Program-made: the position numbers and the translations under genes
Source of the DNA: Rhodomicrobium vannielii ATCC 17100
GTDB taxonomy: Bacteria; Pseudomonadota; Alphaproteobacteria; Rhizobiales; Rhodomicrobiaceae
Length of the DNA stretch: 64,000 bases
Direction of reading: 5' to 3'
Assembly (NCBI RefSeq): GCF_000166055.1
Contig: NC_014664.1
Span: 3,813,501 to 3,877,500 of the forward strand
Notes under the pieces: generated by a model
Told to the model about the DNA's origin: nothing
The model's input: the letters and a program-made list of their open reading frames with translations, nothing else
Database searches by the model: none
In this document: positions 10,907-20,102 of the stretch, one piece after another
Position numbering within the stretch: position 1 is the first letter of the stretch
Layout: every line of letters begins with the position of its first letter

Positions 10907-11212
10907 ATGAGCGCTGCCGCGATGAGAAAGAACATGCTCCCGGGATACGCGTTTCCGGCGGCTACGTCTGAAGCGGGTGTTAGCCGCGATGAGCCGCGAC
11001 ATTTCAAGACCAGGACATCGATCGAGAAGAACCTGGAAAACATGTGGATCAAATCCCAGGAACTCGGCTGGAATTACCAGGATTTCGTGTCTCAGGTTCT
11101 GGAGATCATGGTCGTCCTCAACCACAGGGATCGCTTGGTCAAACGCGAGGCAATTCCAGAAGTCGTAGTTCGGCGACCCATGGTGTCCGCTCCCGAGAAG
11201 GCGCTGGTCTAG
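10907..11212 (+). CDS. small conserved-looking hypothetical protein
   Basis: 101 residues from the ATG at 10907, which follows a GTTGGGGGAATT ribosome binding site. The N-terminal third is low complexity; the rest (RTSIEKNLENMW, SQELGWNYQDFVSQVLEIM) looks like a soluble helical domain. There is no signal peptide or known motif. It is a lone gene with an AT-rich upstream region. I do not recognise the family. Confidence 0.55.
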   Translation: MSAAAMRKNMLPGYAFPAATSEAGVSRDEPRHFKTRTSIEKNLENMWIKSQELGWNYQDFVSQVLEIMVVLNHRDRLVKREAIPEVVVRRPMVSAPEKALV

Positions 11213-11657
11213 CTTTCGGCTGCCTTTGAACGGCGATTTTCCTTGCGGCATTTTCGAGCGCTCGGAAATGCTTCGGGATATTTTTGCGCCGCCCGCCGAC
11301 GCGCATCCCGCTTTCGCGGGCTTAACGATATAATTTGTCCACATTTCCGCGCGCGCGGGGCTTTTCTCTGGCTCCCCGGCCGCAGCGAACCGCACCGCGC
11401 CGCATAGAGGCGGGCGCGGCAACAGCGCCTCGCGTGAGGCCGAGCCGTTGTATTTAATGGTAAACGTCACCGTTAATGGCAACCTAACGCCGCTCGCGAT
11501 ATGCAAATTTGATTTGCGTCAAACCTCATTAGCGGTTTTTGTGATGCAATAAGGTCACGCGCCCTCGACGGTCGCTCTTGCTCCCGCAAAATTTGCGCCG
11601 TTGTAAGTGCCGCCGATGGGCCGTGTTTGTGTTAGCCAACCTGTAAGAAGTGCCGTC
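11213..11657. other. intergenic region, possible hairpin only
   Basis: No gene is supported. A short hairpin (cccgc-tttc-gcggg near 11307-11321) may end the upstream small gene. The stretch at 11450-11580 is relatively AT-rich and may hold the promoter of the next small gene. Confidence 0.4.
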
Positions 11658-11855
11658 ATGAAAAAGTCCCGCTCGAAGAATTGGTATTCGTCAGAAGATT
11701 GGTTTTACGATTATGAGCAGGGGAGCGGTCAGACGCTCACGGTCCACGAACAGGAAAAAGAGCTTTTCACCGGTCTTTTCGATGCGCAGGGAAACAAGCT
11801 CTACCGTGAAAGGCAGCCGATCGGCTTCCCGTTGCGCAAAGCCAGCCGCGCGTAA
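11658..11855 (+). CDS. small basic/aromatic hypothetical protein
   Basis: 65 residues from the ATG at 11658 (MKKSRSKNWYSSEDWF), preceded by TAAGAAG. The protein is hydrophilic with several Trp and Tyr residues (NWYSSEDWFYDYEQG) and a C-terminal basic tail. No membrane segment or known motif is visible. The frame is open a further 17 codons upstream, but that part reads like non-coding sequence. Confidence 0.5.
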   Translation: MKKSRSKNWYSSEDWFYDYEQGSGQTLTVHEQEKELFTGLFDAQGNKLYRERQPIGFPLRKASRA

Positions 11856-12123
11856 TTTCCCCACCCCCTAGAGAACCCCAGCCTCAATTGCCCGGCCGCC
11901 AGCTGCCGACGCTCCTCTCCAGATCATCTCACGCGTGACACGTCGGGCGGTTGTTTCCGCAGCCGCCCGTTTTCGAGGGGCACCCGTTTTGCGCGATGTC
12001 CGCGCGCTTACGGCTTGCAAAATCAACCCCCGCGCGCTTTAACAACCCTTCACGGATCGTAACGAGCGCGTGAAATCGCGCACGCGATCAGCCGAAAAAG
12101 CCTTACAGGGAGACGCCGATCCA

Positions 12124-13056
12124 ATGGTTCTGCGCGTCGTATTCATGGGGACGCCAGACTTTTCCGTCCCCACCCTCAGCGAAATCGTAGCGGCCGGGCA
12201 TGACGTCGTCGGCGTGTACACGCAGCCGCCGAGACCGGCCGGGCGCGGCATGGAGCCGAAAAAATCGCCCGTCCACGCTTTCGCTGAAGAAGCCGGGTTG
12301 CATGTCTTCACGCCTAAATCGTTGAAAAAAGCCGAGGCGCAAGCCGAGTTCGCGGCGCTGGGCGCTGACGTGGCCGTGGTCGTCGCCTATGGGCTGATCC
12401 TGCCGAAGCCGGTACTCGCCGCGCCGCCGCTCGGCTGTCTCAACCTTCACGCATCGCTCCTGCCGCGATGGCGCGGCGCCGCGCCCATTCAGCGCGCGAT
12501 CATCGCGGGCGACGCCGAAACCGGCGTCATGGTGATGAAAATGGAGGAGGGCCTCGATACCGGCCCCATCGCGCTCGCGGACCGGATTTCCATCGGTGCC
12601 GATGCCACGGCGGGCGAAATCCACGATCACCTTTCGCTCATGGGCGCGCCGCTGATGCTGAACGCGCTAGACCGGCTCCCGCGAGGCGAACTCGCCTTCA
12701 CGCCGCAACCCGAAGAGGGCGTGACCTACGCCGCCAAGATCTCGAAGGACGAGACGCGTATCGACTGGTCGCGTCCCGGCCCCGAGGTTCACGACAAGAT
12801 CCGCGGGCTTTCGCCTTATCCCGGCGCATGGTTCGAGGCGCTGCTTGGCGGCAAGTGCGAGCGCGTGAAGGTGTTGCGGTCGGTTCTGGTGCCAGGCAAG
12901 GGCGATCCGGGGCAGCTTCTCGACGGACATTTGACGGTTGCGTGCGGCTCACAGGCCGTGCGTCTCACGAGAGTGCAGCGCGCGGGCAAGCGCGCGGTCG
13001 GCGGCGACGAGTTTCTGCGCGGCTTTCCCCTCGGCAGGGGCACGCAATTCGAGTGA
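12124..13056 (+). CDS. fmt: methionyl-tRNA formyltransferase
   Basis: 310 residues, the normal length. It formylates the initiator Met-tRNA using 10-formyl-tetrahydrofolate. The family start [18 protein letters not shown] at 12124 is preferred over an upstream in-frame ATG at 12070. The catalytic region [17 protein letters not shown], the EEGLDTGPI motif, and the C-terminal tRNA-binding domain ([11 protein letters not shown] onwards) are intact. The AGGGAGA ribosome binding site lies about 12 bases upstream. The usual partner def is not adjacent. Confidence 0.97.
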   Translation: MVLRVVFMGTPDFSVPTLSEIVAAGHDVVGVYTQPPRPAGRGMEPKKSPVHAFAEEAGLHVFTPKSLKKAEAQAEFAALGADVAVVVAYGLILPKPVLAAPPLGCLNLHASLLPRWRGAAPIQRAIIAGDAETGVMVMKMEEGLDTGPIALADRISIGADATAGEIHDHLSLMGAPLMLNALDRLPRGELAFTPQPEEGVTYAAKISKDETRIDWSRPGPEVHDKIRGLSPYPGAWFEALLGGKCERVKVLRSVLVPGKGDPGQLLDGHLTVACGSQAVRLTRVQRAGKRAVGGDEFLRGFPLGRGTQFE

Positions 13057-13309
13057 GGCCATGGGGTGCGCGGTCGGTTGCCGCCCGCCGGACGTGTCCG
13101 TTATCGAGCGACGACGCGCGCGCAGTCTGATCCCTATCAGCGGAAAAACCAATAATTTTCAGAAGCTTGCCGCATCCTGTTGCGGACGCGGCATAGCTTC
13201 TCCGCGCTTCAACTCGCCGAATCGTGAAGAAAAACAAGGAGTCGTGACTGGGAGTTGAAGGTGTTTCTTGCGCAAAGTGCAAGCCGGACCATCGATTTCG
13301 GAGGCTCGC

Positions 13310-14077
13310 TTGACCCGCTTAGCATCGGTTGGCCAACTCTTCTTGATGGGCGCTCTAGCAGTGACATGCGCCTCAGGCGGCAATACGCTCGCCGCACCAG
13401 CGAACGAAAAGACCTCCGTCGTCGAGCTATTCTCAAGTCAAGGCTGCTCGCTCTGCCCCCCCGCGCACAGGATCTTGCAACAACTCTCGCGTCGGCCGGG
13501 CATTGTGGTGCTGAGTTTCCCGGTGAATTACTGGGACTATCTCGGGTGGAAGGACACGCTCGCCCGCCCGGAATATGGCGAGCGGCAGCGCAATTACGCC
13601 GCGTTGCTTACAAAGGGCGAGGTTTTTACGCCGCTAGCCGTTGTGAACGGTATGCGCAATTGCGTCGGCAGCGACCTCGCCGCGATCGAAACCGCGATCA
13701 GGTCGACGTCCACCTCGCTCACGAGCCAATCCGTGCCTCTCTCGGTCCACCGGGAAGACGGGAACCTTCACATCGAGGTCGGTGACAGCGACGCTCCGCC
13801 GCGCCATCGCAGCGGCAAGCTCTGGGTGGCGACCGTGCTTCGCTCTCGGTCGGAGAAAATCGGCGCGGGCGATAATGCCGGGCAAATGGTCACTTACACA
13901 AATGTGGTGCGCCGCCTGACGGATGCCGGGGACTGGCAGGGCGCGCCCGCGTCCTATTCGCTGCCGTTGGATGCGCTGTCGAAAGACGGCGACATGCTCG
14001 TCGTGTTCTTGCAGACGGGAAAGCTCGGTCCCATACTTGCCGCAACATTGGTGGACATAGACTTCAACAGAAACTGA
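13310..14077 (+). CDS. DUF1223 secreted thioredoxin-like protein
   Basis: 255 residues from the TTG at 13310, chosen because GGAGG precedes it by five bases and it opens directly on a signal peptide (LTRLASVGQLFLMGALAV). A TTG at 13268 is the alternative. The mature part has the DUF1223 signature VELFSSQGCSLCPPAH, with a CxxC-like CSLC pair, then NYWDYLGWKDTLA and VFTPLAVVNG. Members are periplasmic with a thioredoxin-like fold; their substrate is unknown. The gene lies seven bases before the EVE gene, so the two may be cotranscribed. Confidence 0.88.
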   Translation: MTRLASVGQLFLMGALAVTCASGGNTLAAPANEKTSVVELFSSQGCSLCPPAHRILQQLSRRPGIVVLSFPVNYWDYLGWKDTLARPEYGERQRNYAALLTKGEVFTPLAVVNGMRNCVGSDLAAIETAIRSTSTSLTSQSVPLSVHREDGNLHIEVGDSDAPPRHRSGKLWVATVLRSRSEKIGAGDNAGQMVTYTNVVRRLTDAGDWQGAPASYSLPLDALSKDGDMLVVFLQTGKLGPILAATLVDIDFNRN

Positions 14078-14084
14078 CGGCGCA

Positions 14085-14510
14085 ATGGCTTACTGGCTTT
14101 TCAAGACGGAACCCGGGACGTTTTCCTGGGACGATCAGCTCAAGGCCGGGGGCAAGGGCGAGGAATGGAGCGGCGTCCGCAACGCGCTCGCGCAGAAGAA
14201 CATGCGGGCGATGAAAAAGGGCGATCTCGGCTTCTTCTATCACTCCGTCAACGAAAAGCGCATCGTCGGCGTGGTGCGCGTGCTGAACGAAATCCACCCG
14301 GATTCGACCGATCCGACCGGGCGATGGAATTGCGTGGATGTGGAGGCGGTCGCCCCTTTTCCCGAACCCGTCACGCTTGCCGAAATCAAGGGCGAGCCGC
14401 AGCTTGCCGACATGGCGCTGGTGAAATACTCGCGGCTTTCCGTTCAGCCCGTCACCGCCGAAGAGTGGGACATCGTCTGTCGCATGGGTGGCTACAAGCC
14501 CCCGCGCTGA
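14085..14510 (+). CDS. EVE domain protein
   Basis: A 141-residue single-domain EVE protein (PUA-like fold, related to human THYN1). Landmarks are WLFKTEPGTFSWDD, WSGVRNALAQKNMRAMKKGD, FFYHSVNEKRIVGV and VKYSRLSVQPVTAEEW. EVE domains bind modified bases in DNA or RNA; the bacterial role is not settled. It follows the DUF1223 gene by seven bases. Confidence 0.93.
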   Translation: MAYWLFKTEPGTFSWDDQLKAGGKGEEWSGVRNALAQKNMRAMKKGDLGFFYHSVNEKRIVGVVRVLNEIHPDSTDPTGRWNCVDVEAVAPFPEPVTLAEIKGEPQLADMALVKYSRLSVQPVTAEEWDIVCRMGGYKPPR

Positions 14511-14548
14511 GCGCCACGGGAACGGCGATCCGTGGCGACGACCGAGTC

Positions 14549-15019
14549 CTATAGAAATGAATAGATAAGATAGCCTGCCACCGCGAGCAGGATGATCGCC
14601 AGCAGATAAAGAAATGGCGCGGCGGCGGACATCAGCCGCTCGTCGAGAATAAGGTCTGGCGCGCCGGGCGGTGGCGGCTCGTGCGCGGGCACTGCGGGGT
14701 CTGGCACGGGGCCCTGACGCGTCGCGGCCTCCTCCGCCAACGAAGGCTCCTGATGAGCGACTGGCGGCTCAGGTGTGGCTTGAGCGGGGGCCGAATCTTG
14801 CGGAGCTAGCTCTCTTTCGGGCGCATCTTCCCGCCGCGCGGCTTCCGAATCCGCTGGGTCAACCGGCCTGTCGGTCGGTTCCGACGGCGGCGCTGTGTCG
14901 TCGGATGCGGTTGCCAACAGCTGTTCATCGGGCGCGCCCGCCAACCCCGATGCGGCCGGATCGGCGCCGAACTCTTCGCTCCGAGAGTTTGCGTCGAACT
15001 TGTTTTCGGTGCCTCCCAT
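14549..15019 (-). CDS. Pro/Ala-rich protein with C-terminal membrane anchor
   Basis: 156 residues from the ATG at 15019 (MGGTENKFD), selected for its strong AAGGAGAAGGCG ribosome binding site over in-frame starts at 15040 and 15139. A long acidic, proline- and alanine-rich disordered region is followed by one hydrophobic helix (FLYLLAIILLAVAGYLIYSF) at the extreme C-terminus. This is a tail-anchored topology. I do not recognise a family. Confidence 0.65.
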   Translation of the reverse strand: MGGTENKFDANSRSEEFGADPAASGLAGAPDEQLLATASDDTAPPSEPTDRPVDPADSEAARREDAPERELAPQDSAPAQATPEPPVAHQEPSLAEEAATRQGPVPDPAVPAHEPPPPGAPDLILDERLMSAAAPFLYLLAIILLAVAGYLIYSFL

Positions 15020-15608
15020 CGCCTTCTCCTTCTCAGGCATGCCGCCTGTCAACGCGCTACGCCCTTCCGGCGAAGCTGCGCCGAACGAGCCGACCGAAGA
15101 CCGATGTCTAACCTCTCTCTTTGGATCGAACCTTGCCACCCATCATAAATCTGTTTCGCCCGCCGGGAAAGATGCGTGACAGGGCGTCCGGGTTGTGTCC
15201 GCTCGCGCTTCGTCGCCGCGCCCAGAATCGGCGGTGCATGTTGGCCGATGCACGGTCTGCGTGTGCTTGCGGGGTGCGCTCCGGGCAAAAACCGCGCGGT
15301 GGCGGTTGAACACCTTCCCGAATTCCTTCGTCGCTTTCGCGCATAGCAGACGCATACGGAGCGTTGTGACGCCGCGATACAACATTTCCCGCGCAATATC
15401 AGTGTCTTAATGCGGCTCAGAGCCAGAGTTGCCGATTTGCATCGGTCAGGGCAAGAACAGGTTCGAGGGGTTCCAATACAACCTAAGGTTGGTGTAGATT
15501 GTCACCGGGCTCCTCTAAAAAGATGGACGTGGGGTTCACCGATGGCAGCGCGCAACAAGTGAAATGCGTAGCGGCCAATGCAAACAATTTGGCGCTGAAA
15601 AAGGGAAT
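15020..15608. other. divergent intergenic region upstream of porin
   Basis: Almost 600 bases between the tail-anchored protein and the porin, both transcribed outward. No coding region is convincing. The last 150 bases should hold the porin promoter and a long 5' leader, but I cannot assign -35/-10 boxes. Confidence 0.4.
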
Positions 15609-16880
15609 ATGGGCATGACTGGGGGAATCTTCAATAAGACTAGCGCTTTTGCGCTTGTCGCGGCTGCTGGCCTCATGATGGGCGGCCTCTCCTTCGCTAC
15701 CACTTCTGCCAAGGCGGCTGACCTTGGTGCTGACGACCTCGAAGCGCGCGTCGCCGAGCTCGAAGCCACGACCGTCCGCAAGGGCAACCGCAAGGTTTCG
15801 CTGGAGCTTTCCGGCCAGGTCAACCGCGCTTTGGTTGCTTGGGATGACGGCAAAGACTCCGACGCTTACGTCGTCGACAACGAGCAGTCTTCCACGCGCT
15901 TCCGCATGAAGGGCACGGGCACGATCTCGTCCGACCTCAAGGCTGGCTTCCTTATCGAACTCGGCGTGAATGACTCCAACTCGGCGAACGTTACGCAGGC
16001 GAATGACGATCTGGCGACCGAAGACACAACGGTAAAGATCCGCCAGGCGAACGCGTTTTTCGAAAGCAAGACCTTCGGTCGTGTAACGCTCGGTCAAGGC
16101 TCGTCCGCGACGGACGACCTCGGCATCATCAATCTCAGCGGTAGCCTGAGCGACGCCTCGCAGTATTTCAATAACGTTTACACGGTACGCGGCGGCGGCA
16201 ACGTCACTTGGGGTACGATCGTTAACGGCAGCAACTTCTTCGACTCGTCGCGCGGTGACTTCGTCCGCTACGACACGCCCGCCCTGTACGGCTTTATCCT
16301 GAGCGCGGCTTGGGGTGAAAACGACGTGTGGGACATCGCGCTGCGCTTCCAGAAGGAAGTCTCTGATTTCCGCGTCGCTGCTGGCGTCGGCTATTACTAC
16401 AACGGCGAGCACAAGGACAACACTGATCCGCGTGCTGCTGTCGCTTCTACTGTTAAGTTCGACAAGGTGTTCGGTTCGGCCTCGATCTTGCATGTTCCGA
16501 CCGGCCTCTTCGTGAACGGTGCTGCTTCTTCGATCACAAAGTACAACACCTCCCTCGGCGATGTTGACTCGCAGGCTTGGTTTGTCCAGGGCGGTATCAC
16601 GAAGCGCTTCCTCGACTACGGCGCGACGACGGTCTACGGCGAATACGGCAACTATGACGACGCTGGCGTCGGCAGCGAGTATGTGGCAAATTCTGGCGAT
16701 TACATCACGGCGTCGGACGTGACCCGCTTTGGCTTCGGCGCGACGCAGGCTTTCGATGGCGCTGGCCTCGAAGTGTACGCTCAGTATCACCACTACGAAG
16801 CTGACGTGAAAGTCGAGAATGCGGCTGTTAAGCTCGAAGACTGGGATGCGGTCGTCACCGGCATGAAGCTGAAGTTCTAA
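15609..16880 (+). CDS. outer-membrane porin (porin_2 type)
   Basis: 423 residues from the ATG at 15609, after AAAAAGGGA; the next ATG at 15615 is also possible. A signal peptide ends near TSAKA-ADLG. A short coiled segment (DLEARVAELEATTVRKG) precedes the beta-barrel, which begins SLELSGQVNRAL and ends with the terminal aromatic KLKF typical of BAM substrates. The architecture matches Omp2b/porin_2 proteins of Hyphomicrobiales that form trimeric general diffusion pores. It is paralogous to the porin at 45387. A strong hairpin terminator follows. Confidence 0.93.
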   Translation: MGMTGGIFNKTSAFALVAAAGLMMGGLSFATTSAKAADLGADDLEARVAELEATTVRKGNRKVSLELSGQVNRALVAWDDGKDSDAYVVDNEQSSTRFRMKGTGTISSDLKAGFLIELGVNDSNSANVTQANDDLATEDTTVKIRQANAFFESKTFGRVTLGQGSSATDDLGIINLSGSLSDASQYFNNVYTVRGGGNVTWGTIVNGSNFFDSSRGDFVRYDTPALYGFILSAAWGENDVWDIALRFQKEVSDFRVAAGVGYYYNGEHKDNTDPRAAVASTVKFDKVFGSASILHVPTGLFVNGAASSITKYNTSLGDVDSQAWFVQGGITKRFLDYGATTVYGEYGNYDDAGVGSEYVANSGDYITASDVTRFGFGATQAFDGAGLEVYAQYHHYEADVKVENAAVKLEDWDAVVTGMKLKF

Positions 16881-16903
16881 TCTGGTTCAACCCGGATTTC
16901 ACG

Positions 16904-16930
16904 GAAAGGCCGCCTTCGGGCGGCCTTTTC
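16904..16930 (+). terminator. rho-independent terminator after porin
   Basis: The stem GAAAGGCCGCC pairs with GGCGGCCTTTTC across a TTCG loop, 24 bases after the porin stop. The T-rich 3' arm and very stable tetraloop hairpin make a convincing terminator. Confidence 0.88.
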
Positions 16931-17110
16931 TATTTCCGCCCGCGACGCGCAACCTCGCGTGGCCATCTGCCCCCGGAGCGGCGACCGCGAAACCCGCCGC
17001 CAACCTGCGCGATCCTCGCGCCCGCATCGCCGCCGCGCCAAGATAATTCGCCTCAGGCCAAACCCCCTTGAAGTTGCCGTTCCAATCAAGCTAAACAAGC
17101 AGCATTGAGC

Positions 17111-17274
17111 TCGTGCTCTGGCGCATCCGTCTGGTTCTCTTCTCCGCGCGCTCGTCATCAAACGCATGCGCCGCAAGAGCACGAGTAACTTATCGAATTA
17201 AGCGCAGTGCGGAATTCGACCTGTGATATGAGAGCCCGCAGCGAGGGTGAATCACATGTCGAATTCACTGCGCT
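17111..17274. repeat. two-hairpin dispersed repeat, copy A
   Basis: Two adjacent imperfect palindromes. The first, 17111-17184, pairs tcgtgctctggcgcat with atgcgccgcaagagcacga. The second, 17201-17274, pairs AGCGCAGTG...GAATTCGAC with GTCGAATTCACTGCGCT. The whole unit matches 43457-43620 in order and sequence at roughly three quarters of positions by eye. Its right arm runs to within 20 bases of the yggT start. Confidence 0.75.
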
Positions 17275-17294
17275 TGCGGGGGAGGCACAGCCAC

Positions 17295-17576
17295 ATGCAT
17301 GCATTTTTCGGTTTCATCGCGATGGTGATCTCGCTCTTCATCTGGGTGATCATCATCAGCGCCATCATGAGCTGGCTCATCGCCTTCGACGTGGTGAACC
17401 GCCGCAACCGCGTGGTCTACACCATCGCGGACGGCCTCTATCGCCTGACGGAGCCGCTGCTGCGTCCGATCCGCAACGTGTTGCCGAATCTCGGCGGCCT
17501 CGACCTTTCGCCCGTGGTGCTGATCCTCGGCCTGATCTTCCTGCGCGACGTGGTCATCTTCGGGTGGATCCTTTAA
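17295..17576 (+). CDS. YggT family integral membrane protein
   Basis: 93 residues from the ATG at 17295, supported by GGGGGAGG about nine bases upstream. An in-frame GTG at 17247 lies inside the dispersed repeat and is rejected. Two hydrophobic hairpins flank the conserved LTEPLLRPIRNVLPNLGGLDLSP-type loop of YggT proteins. Their role in envelope or osmotic physiology is only partly known. yggT-DUF167-folD is a common alphaproteobacterial order. Confidence 0.92.
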   Translation: MHAFFGFIAMVISLFIWVIIISAIMSWLIAFDVVNRRNRVVYTIADGLYRLTEPLLRPIRNVLPNLGGLDLSPVVLILGLIFLRDVVIFGWIL

Positions 17577-17621
17577 GTTCGTCCGGCAAAAGTGGGTTCC
17601 GGTTTTGCCAACAGGACGAAC
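17577..17621. repeat. REP-like palindrome
   Basis: GTTCGTCC and GGACGAAC form perfect outer arms, and GGCAAAA with TTTTGCC form inner arms around gtgggttccgg. It directly follows the yggT stop. It resembles a short palindrome that I recall as common between genes in Hyphomicrobiales, and could act as a transcription attenuator. Confidence 0.6.
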
Positions 17622-17673
17622 GAAAACAGGAAAGCCTGAGCCCGTGCGCCCCGAGCGGACGGGGTCAGGCCCG

Positions 17674-18015
17674 ATGGATTTGCCCGCCACGGCGAAACCG
17701 GATGGCGTGTTGTTGCATGTGCGGCTGACTCCGAAGGCGAGTTCTGCGCGGGTTGCGGGCGTCGAGGCGTTCGACGGCAAGCCGGTGCTGAAGGCCTATG
17801 TCACGACGCCGCCGGAAGACGGCAAGGCGAACGCGGCGCTCGTGGTGCTCGTCGCGAGTTGGCTCGGCGTGCCGAAATCGTCCGTGTCCATGGCGGCGGG
17901 GCAGAAGTCGCGGCTGAAGACGGTCGCGGTCGCGGGCAAAGCCGATGACCTGCTTGCGAAAATCGCCATATGTCTCGACGTGGCAGCGAAGAAAGAAGGT
18001 GAGCGCGATGGTTGA
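17674..18015 (+). CDS. DUF167 (YggU) family protein
   Basis: 113 residues from the ATG at 17674. The DUF167 core is clear: [37 protein letters not shown] and [15 protein letters not shown]. The fold is a small alpha/beta domain of unknown biochemical role. The frame is open upstream to 17605, but that part is repeat-derived. Its last eight bases overlap the start of folD. Confidence 0.92.
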   Translation: MDLPATAKPDGVLLHVRLTPKASSARVAGVEAFDGKPVLKAYVTTPPEDGKANAALVVLVASWLGVPKSSVSMAAGQKSRLKTVAVAGKADDLLAKIAICLDVAAKKEGERDG

Positions 18016-18916
18016 AGCGAAGATACTGGACGGCGTCGGAAGGATACTGGACGGCGTCGCCATGGCGGCGGAGATCAAGGCCGAAGCGGCGAAGCTCGCG
18101 GCGGCGTTCGCGGAGAAGACCGGGCGCGCGCCGGGGCTTGCCGTGGTGCTCGTCGGCGAGAACCCGGCGAGCCAGGTTTACGTGCGCTCGAAGCTGAAGC
18201 TCGCGCGCGAACTCGGCTTTCATTCCGTGGAGCATCGCCCCGCCGCCGACATCGACCGCGCGGGCCTGCTTGCTCTCATCGCGCAGTTGAACGCCGATCC
18301 TGCGGTGGACGGCATCCTCGTGCAGCTTCCCCTGCCGCCGCATCTCGATGCGGACGACGCCATTGCGGCCATCTCGCCCGAGAAAGACGTCGACGGTTTT
18401 CATGTGGTGAACGCGGGCAAGCTGTTCGCGGGGCTGCCGGGCTTCGTGCCGTGTACGCCGCTCGGCTGCCTCAAGCTCATCAAGAGCGTGCAGCCGAACC
18501 TCGCGGGCGCGAATGCGGTCGTGGTCGGTCGCTCGAACATCGTCGGCAAGCCGATGGCGCATTTGCTGTTGCAGGAGAACTGCACTGTGACCATCGCGCA
18601 CTCGAAGACGCGCGACCTGCCAGCCGTCATCGCTGGCGCGGATGTGCTCGTCGCCGCCGTGGGCCGCCCAAGCATGATTCCCGGCAAGTGGATCAAGCCG
18701 GGCGCGATCGTGGTGGATGTCGGCATCAACCGCGTTCCGGCGCTCGACGGCAAGTCGAAGCTCGTCGGCGATGTCGATTTCGAGAGCGCGAAGCATGTGG
18801 CGGGCGCGATCACGCCGGTGCCGGGCGGCGTCGGGCCGATGACGGTGGCCTATCTCATGGTCAACACATGCCGGGCGGCGTATCTGCGCGCGGGGTTGGA
18901 CTGGGGTGGCGTGTAG
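18008..18916 (+). CDS. folD: methylenetetrahydrofolate dehydrogenase/cyclohydrolase
   Basis: 302 residues. FolD is the bifunctional enzyme interconverting 5,10-methylene-, methenyl- and 10-formyl-tetrahydrofolate, feeding purines and Fmt. Visible signatures are [14 protein letters not shown] (with the catalytic Tyr/Lys), [27 protein letters not shown] and [14 protein letters not shown]. The N-terminus carries a short tandem duplication ([13 protein letters not shown]) not expected in the family. The TAG stop lies at the edge of a palindromic repeat. Confidence 0.97.
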   Translation: MVEAKILDGVGRILDGVAMAAEIKAEAAKLAAAFAEKTGRAPGLAVVLVGENPASQVYVRSKLKLARELGFHSVEHRPAADIDRAGLLALIAQLNADPAVDGILVQLPLPPHLDADDAIAAISPEKDVDGFHVVNAGKLFAGLPGFVPCTPLGCLKLIKSVQPNLAGANAVVVGRSNIVGKPMAHLLLQENCTVTIAHSKTRDLPAVIAGADVLVAAVGRPSMIPGKWIKPGAIVVDVGINRVPALDGKSKLVGDVDFESAKHVAGAITPVPGGVGPMTVAYLMVNTCRAAYLRAGLDWGGV

Positions 18917-18988
18917 TGGAGCGAATTTGCCATTGAGTCACGGTTGCTGCGAGCTATCGATCAAATGCCAAATTCAAAAGCTCCACTA
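18914..18988. repeat. imperfect palindrome overlapping folD stop
   Basis: TAGTGGAGC at the left pairs with GCTCCACTA at the right, and gaatttgccattgag pairs imperfectly with atcaaatgccaaattc. The core tgctgcgagc resembles the centre of the 17.2 kb and 43.6 kb palindromes. The first three bases are the folD stop codon. Confidence 0.7.
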
Positions 18989-18994
18989 GAATTG

Positions 18995-19068
18995 TAGTGG
19001 TCCTTGCGATTTCGACATTTGATCGCGAGGGTTCTTCAAGGGATGCAAACGTCGGAATCGGACCACTA
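18995..19068. repeat. second adjacent palindrome
   Basis: TAGTGGTCC pairs with GGACCACTA, and gatttcgacattt pairs with aaacgtcggaatc. The right arm (19041-19068) recurs at 27928-27955 with one mismatch in 28. Together with the preceding palindrome it again forms a double-hairpin unit. Confidence 0.75.
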
Positions 19069-19146
19069 GCGCCGTCTCGCGTCGCGTCAAGTGAGATGTC
19101 GCCGGAAAAGCCCCAAACTACGCGGCATCGCCTTGCGCGGGCTGTT

Positions 19147-19920
19147 TCAGGCGGCGCGTTGAAGGTCTTCGGGCACGGCGTCCCGCCGGTCGGCGCTTTT
19201 CAGCCACGCATCCATGAAATGCGTTGTCCACGCGCGGAGCCGCGCCCCATGCATGGCGTGCGATTCAACGTGGCGATGGGCCTTTTGCGCGCCGGGATGC
19301 GCGAGCTTGGCGGCGCCGCGCACCGTCCAACCATGGATCATCGCAAGCGTGATCTCGGGATGAAATTGCAGGCCGAAAGCGTTGCGACCGTGGCGGAACG
19401 CCTGATTTTCAAAGACATCGCCCGCCGCCAACCGCACCGAGTCCCGGCAGAGCGAAAAGCCCTCGAAATGCCAGTGATAGACGTGGCTCGGCCATGGCCC
19501 CAAAGTCTGGTCATGCGGATGGATCGGCTCCCAGCCCGCTTCCAAGTGGCCCGCCGGATGCGGCCTAACCTCCGCGCCGAGCTGTTTCGCCAGCATCTGC
19601 GCGCCGAGGCATATGCCGAGGAACGGTTTGCCCTCGGAAAGCGGCACGCCGATCCAGTCGATTTCGCGGCGGATATAGTCGTCGGGGTCGTTGGCGCTCA
19701 TCGGGCCGCCGAACACGATCGCGCCAGCATAGCCATCGAGAGATGCCGGGAGGGGATCGCCGAAGCGCGGCCGCCTGATGTCGAGAGCGTGTCCGTGCGC
19801 TCGGAGCACCTGACCAACGGCTCCCGGCTGGGACTCGCGGCGATGCATGACCACGAGAATGGGCTCTTTGGAACGCTGAGCCGAAGCTGGCGAGCCGGTA
19901 AACGAAAGCAGTTCAGACAT
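19147..19920 (-). CDS. class I glutamine amidotransferase-like protein
   Basis: 257 residues from the ATG at 19920; an in-frame ATG at 19974 adds 18 residues that look non-coding. The GATase fold is seen as GAIVFGGPMSAND, the nucleophile elbow FLGICLGAQML and QFHPEITLAM, giving a Cys-His-Glu triad. It resembles GMP-synthase-like amidotransferases of unknown acceptor, such as gamma-glutamyl hydrolases or transferases. There is no linked synthetase domain and it stands alone. Confidence 0.88.
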   Translation of the reverse strand: MSELLSFTGSPASAQRSKEPILVVMHRRESQPGAVGQVLRAHGHALDIRRPRFGDPLPASLDGYAGAIVFGGPMSANDPDDYIRREIDWIGVPLSEGKPFLGICLGAQMLAKQLGAEVRPHPAGHLEAGWEPIHPHDQTLGPWPSHVYHWHFEGFSLCRDSVRLAAGDVFENQAFRHGRNAFGLQFHPEITLAMIHGWTVRGAAKLAHPGAQKAHRHVESHAMHGARLRAWTTHFMDAWLKSADRRDAVPEDLQRAA

Positions 19921-20102
19921 GTGTCGTTTGCAACAAAACCATGATGCCGGTGCAATACTCAAGACATGTGCCACAAAAGCTATAACGGGAGTATTACCGT
20001 TACGAGAAGCTACAACCTAAAGGCTGCGCGCCGTGGTTTCAACCCCCGAGCACCGGCTGTCGAGCAAGAAAGAAGAAAGCTTTCGTTGAAAGGGATTGCG
20101 CA

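Noticed and set aside
17247-17294. Longer YggT start at the GTG at 17247
   Set aside because: It lies inside a dispersed repeat; the ATG at 17295 has a strong ribosome binding site and matches family length.
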